Origin: Microscillaceae bacterium
GTDB lineage: Bacteria > Bacteroidota > Bacteroidia > Cytophagales > Microscillaceae
Assembly (NCBI GenBank): GCA_003449595.1
Contig: DMHB01000336.1
Span: 1 to 16,832 of the forward strand
Direction: 5' to 3'
Length of the DNA: 16,832 nt
This document shows, piece after piece, positions 7,079 to 14,609 of the stretch. How positions within the stretch are numbered: position 1 is the first letter of the stretch; every line of letters starts with the position of its first letter. The translations under genes were made by a program, and so were the position numbers. The notes beneath the pieces were generated by a model. It had not been told where the DNA came from. It was given only the letters and a program-made list of their open reading frames with translations, and made no database searches.

Positions 7079-8179
7079 TTAGGCAACCACTTCGCTTATC
7101 TGTGAAAAATGGTAGTACGCTGCACAAGCCCCCTCCGACGACACCATAGGCGCGCCCAGCGGCGTAAGCGGTGTACATTTCTTGCCAAATTGGCTGCACT
7201 GATGCGGCTTTTTGACTCCTTTGAGCACCAAGCCCGCAATACATTCTTGGCTTTCGGCGGCGTGTTCCAATTGGATGTCAAATTTTAGATTCGCATCATA
7301 AGTCGCCAACGCTGGCTTGAGCACATAGCCACTTTGGGGAATGGTGCCAATGCCGCGCCATTCGCGATCGCACACCTCGAATACTTCTTCAATGACTTGA
7401 CGCGCTTGCAGATTGCCTTCGGGCTTTACATACCGGCTGTATTGGTTCTCCAAAAGATTTACGCCTGACTCTAACTGCTTGATAACCATATAGATGCCTT
7501 GTAGTAAGTCAACCGGTTCGAAGCCGGTAACGACTACCGGGATGTTGTATTTTTCGACCAATGGCGCATACTCGAAAGTGCCCATAATCGTGCAAACGTG
7601 GCCAGCTGCCAAAAATCCCTGAATGGTGCTGGTTTCGTCTTGAATGACGGCCTCCATAGCCGGAGGCACCAATACGTGCGAAGTGAGGATGCTGTAATTA
7701 CGCAACCCTGCCCGCTGGGCGTGCAACACAGAAAGTGCATTGGCCGGGGCGGTAGTTTCAAAACCTACGGCAAAAAAGACCACTTCCTTGTCGGGATTTT
7801 CTTGGGCAAGTTTCACGGCCTCCAAAGGAGAGTACAAAATGCGCACATCGGCCCCCAAGGCTTTGGCTTCGAGCAGGCTTTTTTGAGAGCCAGGCACGCG
7901 CAACATATCGCCAAAAGAACACAATATGACTTGGCGCTCGATGGCTAAATGCACCGCTTTGTCGATTAGGTGCAGGGGCGTAACACAGACCGGACAGCCT
8001 GGGCCATGTATCATCTGAATGGCTTCGGGCAGCAAGTTGAGCAACCCGTTTTTGACCAAACTATGCGTTTGTCCCCCGCAAACCTCCATAATTTTCCACG
8101 GGCGGGTAGTTATTTTATGGATTTCTTGGATGTATTGGGCTACAACTTCGGGGTCTCGGTATTCGCTTAAATATTTCAT
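7079..8179 (-). CDS. hypD: Hydrogenase maturation protein HypD
   Basis: HypD is the [4Fe-4S] scaffold on which, together with HypC, the Fe(CN)2CO unit of [NiFe]-hydrogenase is assembled. The 366-aa length is normal. Seen motifs are EVCGGQTH with Cys34, HGPGCPVC with Cys62 and Cys65, GFETTAP near the middle, and the C-terminal cluster cysteines at about 313, 328, 335 and 352 (ECIAG, HQCSQFGKKC, SEGACAAYY). All key residues are present. The ATG overlaps the hypC stop as ATGA (8176-8179), implying translational coupling of the two partners. Confidence 0.97.
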   Translation of the reverse strand: MKYLSEYRDPEVVAQYIQEIHKITTRPWKIMEVCGGQTHSLVKNGLLNLLPEAIQMIHGPGCPVCVTPLHLIDKAVHLAIERQVILCSFGDMLRVPGSQKSLLEAKALGADVRILYSPLEAVKLAQENPDKEVVFFAVGFETTAPANALSVLHAQRAGLRNYSILTSHVLVPPAMEAVIQDETSTIQGFLAAGHVCTIMGTFEYAPLVEKYNIPVVVTGFEPVDLLQGIYMVIKQLESGVNLLENQYSRYVKPEGNLQARQVIEEVFEVCDREWRGIGTIPQSGYVLKPALATYDANLKFDIQLEHAAESQECIAGLVLKGVKKPHQCSQFGKKCTPLTPLGAPMVSSEGACAAYYHFSQISEVVA

Positions 8180-8424
8180 GGCATTAAATCGTCTAATTCG
8201 CCTATTTCGGCTAAGTATTGAAAAGTTTTTTGGGCTTCGGCCTCATCGACTACACTGATGGCCACGCCTACGTGCACCAGCACATAGTCGCCAATTTGGG
8301 CTTGTGGCACCATTTCGAGGGTGGCTTCTTTGGTGATGCCTCCAAAAAGTACCTTGGCCATCCGAATGGCTCCATTGTACTGATGTTCTACAGCGATGAT
8401 CTTACCTGGTATGGCTAAACACAT
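8176..8424 (-). CDS. hypC: Hydrogenase maturation chaperone HypC
   Basis: HypC pairs with HypD during Fe(CN)2CO assembly and then delivers the iron unit to the hydrogenase large subunit. The start is fixed by function. The family begins MCxAxPG with an essential Cys2 exposed after Met removal, matching MCLAIPGKI from the ATG at 8424. An upstream ATG at 8466 would bury that cysteine and is rejected. The product is 82 aa, with the expected GDYVLVHVGVAI strand near the middle and a C-terminal helix. The start lies inside the last 23 nt of hypF, and the stop overlaps hypD as ATGA. Confidence 0.96.
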   Translation of the reverse strand: MCLAIPGKIIAVEHQYNGAIRMAKVLFGGITKEATLEMVPQAQIGDYVLVHVGVAISVVDEAEAQKTFQYLAEIGELDDLMP

Positions 8425-10705
8425 AGGTTTGTTGAGTTGAGTGAATAATTTGTTTTTGTTGACCAACTATCAATTGCCCCAAGGCAATGTTTTCGTCGTT
8501 GGGAGGCAATTGTTGGTGAAAATACAGCACAAAATCAGCGGATAAATATTTTTTGATCAGGCTCACCAACAAAGAATTTTGCAACACGCCCCCACTGAAT
8601 GCCACTTGGCGCACCCCAGCTTGTTCGGCTTGGGTTTTGATCCAATGCACCAAGGCAAAATGGAATTTGAGCGCTACAAAGCCTGCCGATTTGCTTGCAA
8701 GGCTATCGCCTACCAATTCGCCCAAGAGGGTTTCTATGGAGGCGCTTTCGCCGAATGAATGCGTTGTGGCAGGGTTTTGTTTGTAAAATTGATAGGCGAT
8801 GTTTTGCAACAGCAAGGCTGCCTCGCCTTCATAGCTGATTTTATCGGCCAAGCCCAACCAAGAAGCCCAAGCATCGAACAAACGCCCGATGCTTGAAGTG
8901 TGGAGAGAGGCTTCTGCCAAACGTTTTTGGCACACTTGCCATTCGACAGGGGTAAACTTAGCCAATATTTTTTCGGACACGCCCTCATATTGCCCCAAGG
9001 CACACAAGGCAGCAATTCGTGGCTCGCGTGCCATTTTATCGCCCAAGATGGCAGGAAAATAAGGGAAGTGGGCAACCCTTTGCGCCGATTGGTCGGCATA
9101 TTTAAAAAACTCGCCGCCCCATATTTGCCCATCGTCGCCTAAGCCTGTGCCATCAAACACTACACCCAAAACCGGCTCTGTGCTTTCTAAAAGGTTGTTT
9201 TCGGCCAATACAGCCACCAAATGCGCCGTGTGGTGTTGCACTTCTATGCAAGGAATGTCTAAGGTTTGCGCCAAAGTCTTGCCCCATTGTGTGGCAAAAT
9301 AATCGGGGTGTTTATCGACGATGATTTGCTCGGGCTGGGTTTGAAACAAGCGCAAAAAGTGCGCTATGCTGTCTTTGTAACGCACCTGCGTATCGTAGCT
9401 TTCCAAGCTGCCCAAGTATTGTGAAACATAGCTGTTGGGACTGATGGCCAGCGCAAAGGTACTTTTCATCTGAGCACCCATCGCCAGTGTGCGGATAGGG
9501 GCAGATGTCCACGGCAAGCCCAACAAGTTGGGTGCCAGTCCGCGAGACCTGCGCAGTAGCATTGGTTTTTGTGTATCATCCAACCCTACTACGCTATCGT
9601 CTTGTGGGGCTACGATGGTTCGGTTATGACTGACGATGAGGTTGGCCACAGAGGCCAAGGCTTGCAGGGCGGTGTCGTCGTCGGCGATGATAGGACTATG
9701 GCTTAGGTTACCACTGGTGGCCACCAAGGGTTTTCCGAAGGCATTGCACAAGAGCATAAATAGCGGCATATAGGGCAGCATTACCCCAAGATGGGTTAAC
9801 GAAGGCGCTACTTCCGCTTGCGCGATTTCGGAGAGGACATTTTCCCGCAAAGGGAGCAACACAATAGGACTGGCAGGACTTTGTAAAATTGCCAGAGCCT
9901 CGGGCGAAGCCACCACTACCTGCTGAAGGGTGTCAACATCCGGAAACATCAGCGCGAAAGGCTTGGTAGGGCGGTTTTTTCGCTGCCGCAAAGTAGCTAC
10001 GGCTGTTGACTGGGTAGCGTCGCAGGTAAGCAAATAGCCCCCTACACCTTTGATGGCTACAATTTGCCCGGCTTGCCAAGCAGCCACCACCTGTTGGATA
10101 ATTTCCGGGCTTTCGGTGGCTATGACTTGGCCGTTTTGCCACAACTGCAACTGTACGCCACAAGTGGCACAAGATTGCGTTTGCGAATGGCACAAGCGGT
10201 GGGCAAAGTCGTGGTATTCTTCCCAACAGGCCGCACAAGGCTCGAAGGGGCGCATCGTGGTATGCACACGGTCGTAGGGAAGCTGGGTGATGACCGAATA
10301 ACGCACCCCACAATTGGTACAGGTCAGAAAAGGGTATTGGTAACGCCTGCTTTGCGGGTCGAACAATTCTTGTTGGCACTCGCCGCAGGTGGCCATATCG
10401 GGCGTAAGCAGCAAATTGGGCTGCGCTTGGCTACTGCTCGAAACGATTTTAAAATCGTGAAACTCCTGAAAATCAACTTGATAGGCTGAATGATGCGTGA
10501 TTTTTGCAGCAGTGGGTTTTTCAGCCAGCACACAGTCCACCAAGTGTTGAAACGCCTGCGGGGTGGCATTTACTTCGAGGTGTACGCCGTCGTTGTCGTT
10601 GCTTACCCAACCTACCAAGCCCAAACGCATAGCCAAGCGCATCACGAAGGGACGAAACCCCACGCCCTGAACTTGGCCGCTGATATGGAGATGGTAGGTG
10701 TGCAT
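8402..10705 (-). CDS. hypF: Carbamoyltransferase HypF
   Basis: HypF makes carbamoyl-adenylate from carbamoyl phosphate and ATP and transfers the carbamoyl group to HypE for cyanide ligand synthesis. The 767-aa length matches the family. The domains in order are as follows. An acylphosphatase-like domain spans about 1-90 (GQVQGVGFRPF). Zinc fingers have Cys pairs at 107/110, 129/132, 157/160 and 179/182. A YrdC-like domain spans about 200-380 (KGVGGYLL, NRPTKPFALMF, LVATSGNLS). A Kae1-like transferase domain runs to the end, with VQHHTAHLVAVLAEN and GVVFDGTGLGDDG. No truncation is seen. The gene starts 30 nt after hypB and its tail overlaps hypC. Confidence 0.97.
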   Translation of the reverse strand: MHTYHLHISGQVQGVGFRPFVMRLAMRLGLVGWVSNDNDGVHLEVNATPQAFQHLVDCVLAEKPTAAKITHHSAYQVDFQEFHDFKIVSSSSQAQPNLLLTPDMATCGECQQELFDPQSRRYQYPFLTCTNCGVRYSVITQLPYDRVHTTMRPFEPCAACWEEYHDFAHRLCHSQTQSCATCGVQLQLWQNGQVIATESPEIIQQVVAAWQAGQIVAIKGVGGYLLTCDATQSTAVATLRQRKNRPTKPFALMFPDVDTLQQVVVASPEALAILQSPASPIVLLPLRENVLSEIAQAEVAPSLTHLGVMLPYMPLFMLLCNAFGKPLVATSGNLSHSPIIADDDTALQALASVANLIVSHNRTIVAPQDDSVVGLDDTQKPMLLRRSRGLAPNLLGLPWTSAPIRTLAMGAQMKSTFALAISPNSYVSQYLGSLESYDTQVRYKDSIAHFLRLFQTQPEQIIVDKHPDYFATQWGKTLAQTLDIPCIEVQHHTAHLVAVLAENNLLESTEPVLGVVFDGTGLGDDGQIWGGEFFKYADQSAQRVAHFPYFPAILGDKMAREPRIAALCALGQYEGVSEKILAKFTPVEWQVCQKRLAEASLHTSSIGRLFDAWASWLGLADKISYEGEAALLLQNIAYQFYKQNPATTHSFGESASIETLLGELVGDSLASKSAGFVALKFHFALVHWIKTQAEQAGVRQVAFSGGVLQNSLLVSLIKKYLSADFVLYFHQQLPPNDENIALGQLIVGQQKQIIHSTQQTYVFSHTR

Positions 10706-10735
10706 AGCACAACTAATTAGTTAAAATATTGATAT

Positions 10736-11449
10736 TTAAGCGCTTACAGGCTGTTCTTTCTTTTCTTTTACTCTGGCTTCGAGCCAAGCACACCAAGCGT
10801 CCATTCCTTCGCCGGAGGTACTCGAAACGGTGATGACCTCAATATCGGGGTTTACCTCGCGGGCATCTTTGACGACCGCTTCGACTGAAAAAGGCAAATA
10901 AGGCAGCAAATCGGCTTTAGAAACCACCATCATCTCGCTGGTGAGAAACATTTTGGGGTATTTTTTGGGTTTGTCGTCGCCTTCGGTGGTGGCAATCAGC
11001 GCAACACGGTAATCTTCGCCCAAATCGAAAGAGGCAGGACATACCAAATTGCCTACATTTTCGATGATGAGGATGTCGGTGCCTTCCAAATTCAATTGTT
11101 GCATCGCCTGCCAAATCATTTGGGCTTCTAAGTGGCAAATGCCTCCGGTTACGATTTGCAAGGCTTCGATGCCCGTTTGCCGGATGCGCTCAGCGTCGCG
11201 TTCGGTTTCCAAATCGCCTACCAAAACCTTGATGTTATACTTGCCTTGCAAACGTTTGGCGGTTTCTTGCAGCAGCGTAGTTTTGCCGCTTCCGGCAGAC
11301 GAAACCACGTTGATAAGCAAAATATTGCGTTTTTCTACTTCTTTGCGGATGGCATCGGCCACAAAATCATTGGCTTGCAATAAGTGCATCGTGGTATTGT
11401 CGCATTGCACGGTGCCTCTGGTGTTTTTCGATGTGCGTGGAATTCTCAT
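10736..11449 (-). CDS. hypB: Nickel-insertion GTPase HypB
   Basis: HypB is the SIMIBI-class GTPase that works with HypA to load nickel into the large subunit. The 237-aa protein has the P-loop SSAGSGKT (50-57), VGDLETERDAERI (78-89), the metal-binding Cys-His in GGICHLEA (Cys105, His106), and IIENVGNLVCPASFDLGED (129-145) with Cys137. The usual guanine-specificity motif NKxD appears as SKAD (177-180). There is no N-terminal CxxCGC motif and no His-rich stretch, so nickel storage is unlikely. The ATG at 11449 is used here; an in-frame ATG at 11389 (MHLLQANDF) is an alternative that still keeps the core domain. The gene follows hypA by 24 nt. Confidence 0.95.
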   Translation of the reverse strand: MRIPRTSKNTRGTVQCDNTTMHLLQANDFVADAIRKEVEKRNILLINVVSSAGSGKTTLLQETAKRLQGKYNIKVLVGDLETERDAERIRQTGIEALQIVTGGICHLEAQMIWQAMQQLNLEGTDILIIENVGNLVCPASFDLGEDYRVALIATTEGDDKPKKYPKMFLTSEMMVVSKADLLPYLPFSVEAVVKDAREVNPDIEVITVSSTSGEGMDAWCAWLEARVKEKKEQPVSA

Positions 11450-11473
11450 AGTATTGAAGGGATTAAAATATTT

Positions 11474-11815
11474 TTATGCAAAATGAGCTTTTTCGATCAG
11501 CAATTCTGTGCCTTGAACAATGTTGCGCGAAGGTTTGCCACAGGCACACACAAATTTATAGTCGTTTATTTCGTTCGATTTATCGCACAACTCACAATAT
11601 ACAACAATAGGCACTACGTGAATGTTGAGCTGCACGCCTTGGTATTTTTGCTCGGCTTGCACCACCGCTTCAAATGCCGATTGCATCAACAGCGGCTCTA
11701 CATTCGACAATTTCCCCACTTTGAGGTCAACCGCCGTCAGGTTGTCCAATTCCTCGACAGAGAAGTTGCTTTCTAAGGTGCGGAAAATGGTACGAACTAA
11801 TGAAATCTCATGCAT
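11474..11815 (-). CDS. hypA: Nickel metallochaperone HypA
   Basis: HypA delivers Ni2+ to the hydrogenase precursor together with HypB. The 113-aa protein starts MHEISLVR, so the nickel ligand His2 and neighbouring Glu3 are in place. LKVGKLSNVEPLLMQSAFE is typical of the core. The structural zinc site is unusual: the first pair is Cys74-x2-Cys77 as normal, but the second pair is Cys90-Ala-Cys92 (CxC, not CxxC). The DNA reads TGT GCC TGT there, so this is not a translation slip. The ATG overlaps the stop of the helical-repeat gene by 8 nt. Confidence 0.95.
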   Translation of the reverse strand: MHEISLVRTIFRTLESNFSVEELDNLTAVDLKVGKLSNVEPLLMQSAFEAVVQAEQKYQGVQLNIHVVPIVVYCELCDKSNEINDYKFVCACGKPSRNIVQGTELLIEKAHFA

Positions 11816-13343
11816 TTTGTTGGAAAGAGGTTTTAAGTTTTTCTAAAGCTTCTAAATGTTTATCAGCTTCGTCTTTGAGTTGCACATCATCAACCAATAC
11901 CTTGATTTCCAAGGCTTTGCTAACCATATCTTGAAAGCGCTCCTCGTTGAAACCCTCTTCGGCGTTGCTCACTTGCCAGCTGGCTTCCAAGTAGTTCATC
12001 AGGGTGAGGGCGCGCTCATAAGGGTATTGATCCGGGTTTCGGATGCTGAGGGCTTCGTCATACAATTCGAGCGCTTTGGCAAAATTATCGGCTTTTTTCA
12101 TCTGCGGGTACAAGGTCATCGCGTTGGCGTAGTTGTTGGCCACCACAGCATACTCGTAAGGATAATCTTGCTTGTTAAAAAATTCAAGTGCTTCTTTGAA
12201 TGAAGAGGCCGAAAGTGCAGCCCATATACTTCTCTTCTTGTTTTCGTCGGGCATTTCGGCATAAACAATGCCCAAGTGGTGATGAATATCGGCAAATACA
12301 TCGGGGGCGTTTTCTTTGTCGAAGTATTTGAGGGCTTCTTGGAAAGCCTCCAGCGCCGGACGGTAAAACTGAGGCTGGCCGTTTTTCGACCAAGTGTAGA
12401 GCAAAATGCCTTTGCGCAGGCAAGCCTCACCGATTAGTTGTGCCAATTCCTCCTCTTTGAACAGTTGGATGGCTTTGTTGACATAGCCCAACGATTCGGC
12501 GAAGCTGTTTTCAATGTTGGCAATCATCGAGGCATCCATCAACAGCAAAGCTGACTCAGCTTTGCACTGGTTCTTCTCATAAAATTGTAGGGTATCCCAT
12601 AAAGTATTTTTCAGTTGTTGAAGCAAATTGGCATCATAAGGTACAGCCAATTTTTTCATCATTACCTGTACCCAAACAAATCCTAAAGCTGCTTGTATGA
12701 GATTGTCTTGGGCCAGTGATTTGGCCTCAGCCAAAAGCGAATTAGCTTTTTCGACCTGCCCGATATCGGCCAAGAAATTGGCATATTGTTTTGTGCTAAA
12801 CAACCGTGCTACAGTATGAGGCGCAGCTTTAAGAGCCTTCAGAAAATAATATTCAATTCGAAGTAAGCTTTCAGGTTCGTACAAATAAGCATAATAGTAA
12901 ATAAAAGCGATGTTGTGGTAGGCTCGATAACATTCAAGAGGGTCTTCGGTTTGCTCAAGTTTCTTTTCTAACGCTTCGACTGCCACAGGCTGGTTGCTGT
13001 AAAGCCGTAAATAATAATCCCATTCTTGCCACAAGGGCGTTTCGGCCAGATACCTGTAGGCTTTGTCAAAATTGCCCAGCAGCCCAAAAATCATCCCTAA
13101 AAAATGATTTTCATTTAAGGCAATTTGCTGTGGGAAAATATAGGGCATCATCAGGTTTTGCCAGTCCAACATCGGAGAGATCTGGTTGTTGTGCACAGCC
13201 AGACAAAGCATTTTGACAGCTTGCGCCGGGGTTGGATGCGTTGTCTGTATTTTCACCAGCTCGTCGAGTCGGTCAACCGAAGCGATGTATTGCTGCAATA
13301 GGGGCAGGTGTTCAGTTGAGCTTAAAATGTATAAGATTTTCAT
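11808..13343 (-). CDS. TPR-like helical-repeat protein, hydrogenase-associated
   Basis: This is a 511-aa, almost entirely helical, soluble protein made of degenerate 34-residue-type helix pairs. Examples are the segment from AYHNIAFIYYYAYLYEP, NSFAESLGYVNKAIQLFKEE, PALEAFQEALKYFDKENAPD and KALELYDEALSIRNPDQYPYE. These fit tetratricopeptide-like repeats acting as a protein-binding scaffold. No signal peptide, membrane helix, or Cys-rich cluster is seen. The start is placed at the ATG at 13343 (MKILYILSS). The in-frame ATG at 13400 would add 19 charged residues and overlap the preceding ORF by 89 nt instead of 32. Its position between the endopeptidase/unknown genes and hypA suggests an assembly or targeting role for the hydrogenase. 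That is inference from context only. Confidence 0.8.
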   Translation of the reverse strand: MKILYILSSTEHLPLLQQYIASVDRLDELVKIQTTHPTPAQAVKMLCLAVHNNQISPMLDWQNLMMPYIFPQQIALNENHFLGMIFGLLGNFDKAYRYLAETPLWQEWDYYLRLYSNQPVAVEALEKKLEQTEDPLECYRAYHNIAFIYYYAYLYEPESLLRIEYYFLKALKAAPHTVARLFSTKQYANFLADIGQVEKANSLLAEAKSLAQDNLIQAALGFVWVQVMMKKLAVPYDANLLQQLKNTLWDTLQFYEKNQCKAESALLLMDASMIANIENSFAESLGYVNKAIQLFKEEELAQLIGEACLRKGILLYTWSKNGQPQFYRPALEAFQEALKYFDKENAPDVFADIHHHLGIVYAEMPDENKKRSIWAALSASSFKEALEFFNKQDYPYEYAVVANNYANAMTLYPQMKKADNFAKALELYDEALSIRNPDQYPYERALTLMNYLEASWQVSNAEEGFNEERFQDMVSKALEIKVLVDDVQLKDEADKHLEALEKLKTSFQQNA

Positions 13344-13662
13344 TGGTTTTTTGTGTTCCTCTTGCATCTTTTTGGATTCCTCTTTTGAATAATTCGGCAT
13401 AAATCAGGGCTTTTTTCTCGGAGTCATAATCGTCAATTTCCCTGCATATAAACCGCATAGGGTCGAACACCCAAACAAACACCATTGTCAACCACCAACG
13501 GCCTTTCCAAGCTACTAAGCGGTATCGCACTTCGCTATCTTGTAGCCATTTGCCTACCCTGATAAATCGGAGGTCGCAAGGTTTGCCTTGGGTTTCGGGG
13601 CGTTGTTGAAAAGAAAAAGAATCAAATGCTGCGATGGTTTCAAATAGCTTAAAATTGGATAA
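13312..13662 (-). CDS. Unknown protein ORF without a recognisable start codon
   Basis: The frame is open from 13662 (just after a TAG at 13663-13665) to the TGA at 13312-13314, 116 codons in all. It looks coding: the part upstream of any start reads KLFETIAAFDSFSFQQRPET, then GKPCDLRFIRVGKWLQDSE, and it continues into a Trp-rich core (VAWKGRWWLT, FVWVFDPMRF) and a C-terminal helix (YDSEKKALIYAELFKRGIQK). No ATG, GTG or TTG occurs before the GTG at 13530, which would cut into this coherent region. I do not recognise the family. The preceding gene ends CAA TTT TAA; a +1 slip on TTTT would read TTT AAG CTA and fuse the two into about 237 aa. Alternatives are a non-canonical start, a sequencing error in the T run, or true initiation at the GTG. 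Confidence 0.65.
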   Translation of the reverse strand, partial: LSNFKLFETIAAFDSFSFQQRPETQGKPCDLRFIRVGKWLQDSEVRYRLVAWKGRWWLTMVFVWVFDPMRFICREIDDYDSEKKALIYAELFKRGIQKDARGTQKTNENLIHFKLN

Positions 13663-14026
13663 CTAACATTTTTCTTTGGTTTCTGACCTCGTGTGCCAAG
13701 ATTCTGTCGGTTTGTGCTAAGTCGTTGTCAATCAGTACTTCGTGCAGGGCAATGCTTCTTTCAGGCAACTCGCCTCTTTTCTTGAGCATCTGCATTGTAG
13801 GTTCGTGTAGTTTGCGAAATACTTCGTCGTGAAAACTCACCACAAACAAGCGTTGCACATCGGGTTTGAATGATAAATAAACAAAATCGACTTCCCCAAA
13901 AACTGCCTCTGCTATTTCGTTGGGCACAATCAAGTGGTTGTTTTTCAAAAAAACCTGTCCTGTTGTTTCATCAGAAGCCTGATTTTCTTTGAGTTGATCG
14001 AGGTATTTGCGTGGCGGAATAAACAT
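13649..14026 (-). CDS. Unknown 125-aa protein beside hydrogenase endopeptidase
   Basis: This encodes 125 aa from the ATG at 14026 (MFIPPRKYLDQLKEN). The upstream in-frame ATG at 14083 would add 19 residues and overlap the endopeptidase gene by 35 nt. The ATG at 14026 instead leaves a 22-nt gap, so it is preferred. The central part (GQVFLKNNHLIVPNEIAEAV, then VDFVYLSFK) has the strand-rich look of an AbrB/MraZ-like barrel, but this is only a visual resemblance. The C-terminal half is helical (FRKLHEPTMQMLKKRGELPE, then LAQTDRILAHEV). There are no cysteines, no signal peptide and no membrane helix. The position suggests a hydrogenase accessory protein. Its stop codon sits in TTT TAA next to the start-less ORF. 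Confidence 0.75.
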   Translation of the reverse strand: MFIPPRKYLDQLKENQASDETTGQVFLKNNHLIVPNEIAEAVFGEVDFVYLSFKPDVQRLFVVSFHDEVFRKLHEPTMQMLKKRGELPERSIALHEVLIDNDLAQTDRILAHEVRNQRKMLVIQF

Positions 14027-14048
14027 AGGTATTGGGCTTGGGTGGGTA

Positions 14049-14537
14049 TTACGAAGCAGGTTCTTGTTCGATGACTTCCGCATAGATTTTTTCGGCTACC
14101 ACCTCAGCAGCAGCTTTGACTTCAGGACTAAGCGAGAGTTCTAACTTTATGTTATCGACCGCGATGAGGTACACCTGAATATCTTTGGGGTAATCGCTTT
14201 GCAGGATTTTTTTGGCGTAGGAAAGTGCCTGATCCCATTTGAGGCTATGCAAAAAAACCAGCGGATCGTCTTGGATTTGCGCCTCGATGGCTTCGGCGGG
14301 TAGTTTGAAAATTGTGCCAACGGGTTCGCCTGAGTTGGTAACCGCATCGACAATGATGATGCGCTGGTGTCCTTTGAGTTGAAACAGGGTTTCAAATGCT
14401 GAGGTACCCATATCGAGCAAGGTTATTTGCGGATGCGCGGGCAGTTGTTTGCGTAGCACTTCGATTACATAGACCCCTGCCACATCGTCGCTGCGGACAG
14501 GATTGCCAAAGCCCATAATAGCTGTTTTTGAAATCAT
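14049..14537 (-). CDS. hupD: [NiFe]-hydrogenase maturation endopeptidase
   Basis: This protease removes the C-terminal tail of the large subunit after nickel has been inserted, allowing the active site to close. It belongs to the HycI/HybD/HupW family. From the ATG at 14537 the protein is 162 aa and starts MISKTAIMGFGNPVRSDDVA, the family N-terminus. The metal ligands known from HybD (an acidic residue, Asp and His) correspond to Asp18 in RSDDVAGV, Asp64 in IIIVDAV, and His97 in VFLHSLKWD. An upstream in-frame ATG at 14570 lies inside the terminator hairpin after the large-subunit gene and would add 11 unrelated residues, so it is rejected. The likely substrate is the upstream-encoded large subunit. 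HupW is the cyanobacterial name for the equivalent protein. Confidence 0.93.
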   Translation of the reverse strand: MISKTAIMGFGNPVRSDDVAGVYVIEVLRKQLPAHPQITLLDMGTSAFETLFQLKGHQRIIIVDAVTNSGEPVGTIFKLPAEAIEAQIQDDPLVFLHSLKWDQALSYAKKILQSDYPKDIQVYLIAVDNIKLELSLSPEVKAAAEVVAEKIYAEVIEQEPAS

Positions 14538-14544
14538 CGTTGTC

Positions 14545-14594
14545 AATAAAAAAACCGGCTGGTAAAACATCGGTGCAATGCTTACCAGTCGGTT
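14545..14594 (-). terminator. Intrinsic terminator/attenuator after the large-subunit gene
   Basis: On the - strand, AACCGACTGGTAA (14594-14582) and TTACCAGCCGGTT (14565-14553) form a 13-position stem with one A-C mismatch around a 16-nt loop. A run of seven T (14554-14548) overlaps and follows the stem. It begins 15 nt after the large-subunit stop and ends about 10 nt before the endopeptidase ATG. It should terminate part of the transcription, giving more structural-subunit message than accessory message, and may protect the 3' end of the upstream mRNA. Confidence 0.85.
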
Positions 14595-14609
14595 ATGGGT
14601 GTATAAAGT

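Noticed and set aside
9933..10489. ORFs of 140-148 aa on both strands inside hypF.
   Set aside because: HypF motifs (zinc fingers, YrdC-like domain) run unbroken through this stretch in one frame; the others are overlapping frames with odd composition.
11840..12430. Alternative - and + strand ORFs inside the helical-repeat gene (12116-12430, 12184-12423, 11856-12203).
   Set aside because: They are shadows; the 511-aa frame has continuous helix-pair periodicity and correct overlaps with its neighbours.
14538..14570. An upstream ATG (14570) for the endopeptidase adding MFYQPVFLLTT.
   Set aside because: It lies inside the terminator hairpin region, and the family begins at the second Met just before GFGNP.
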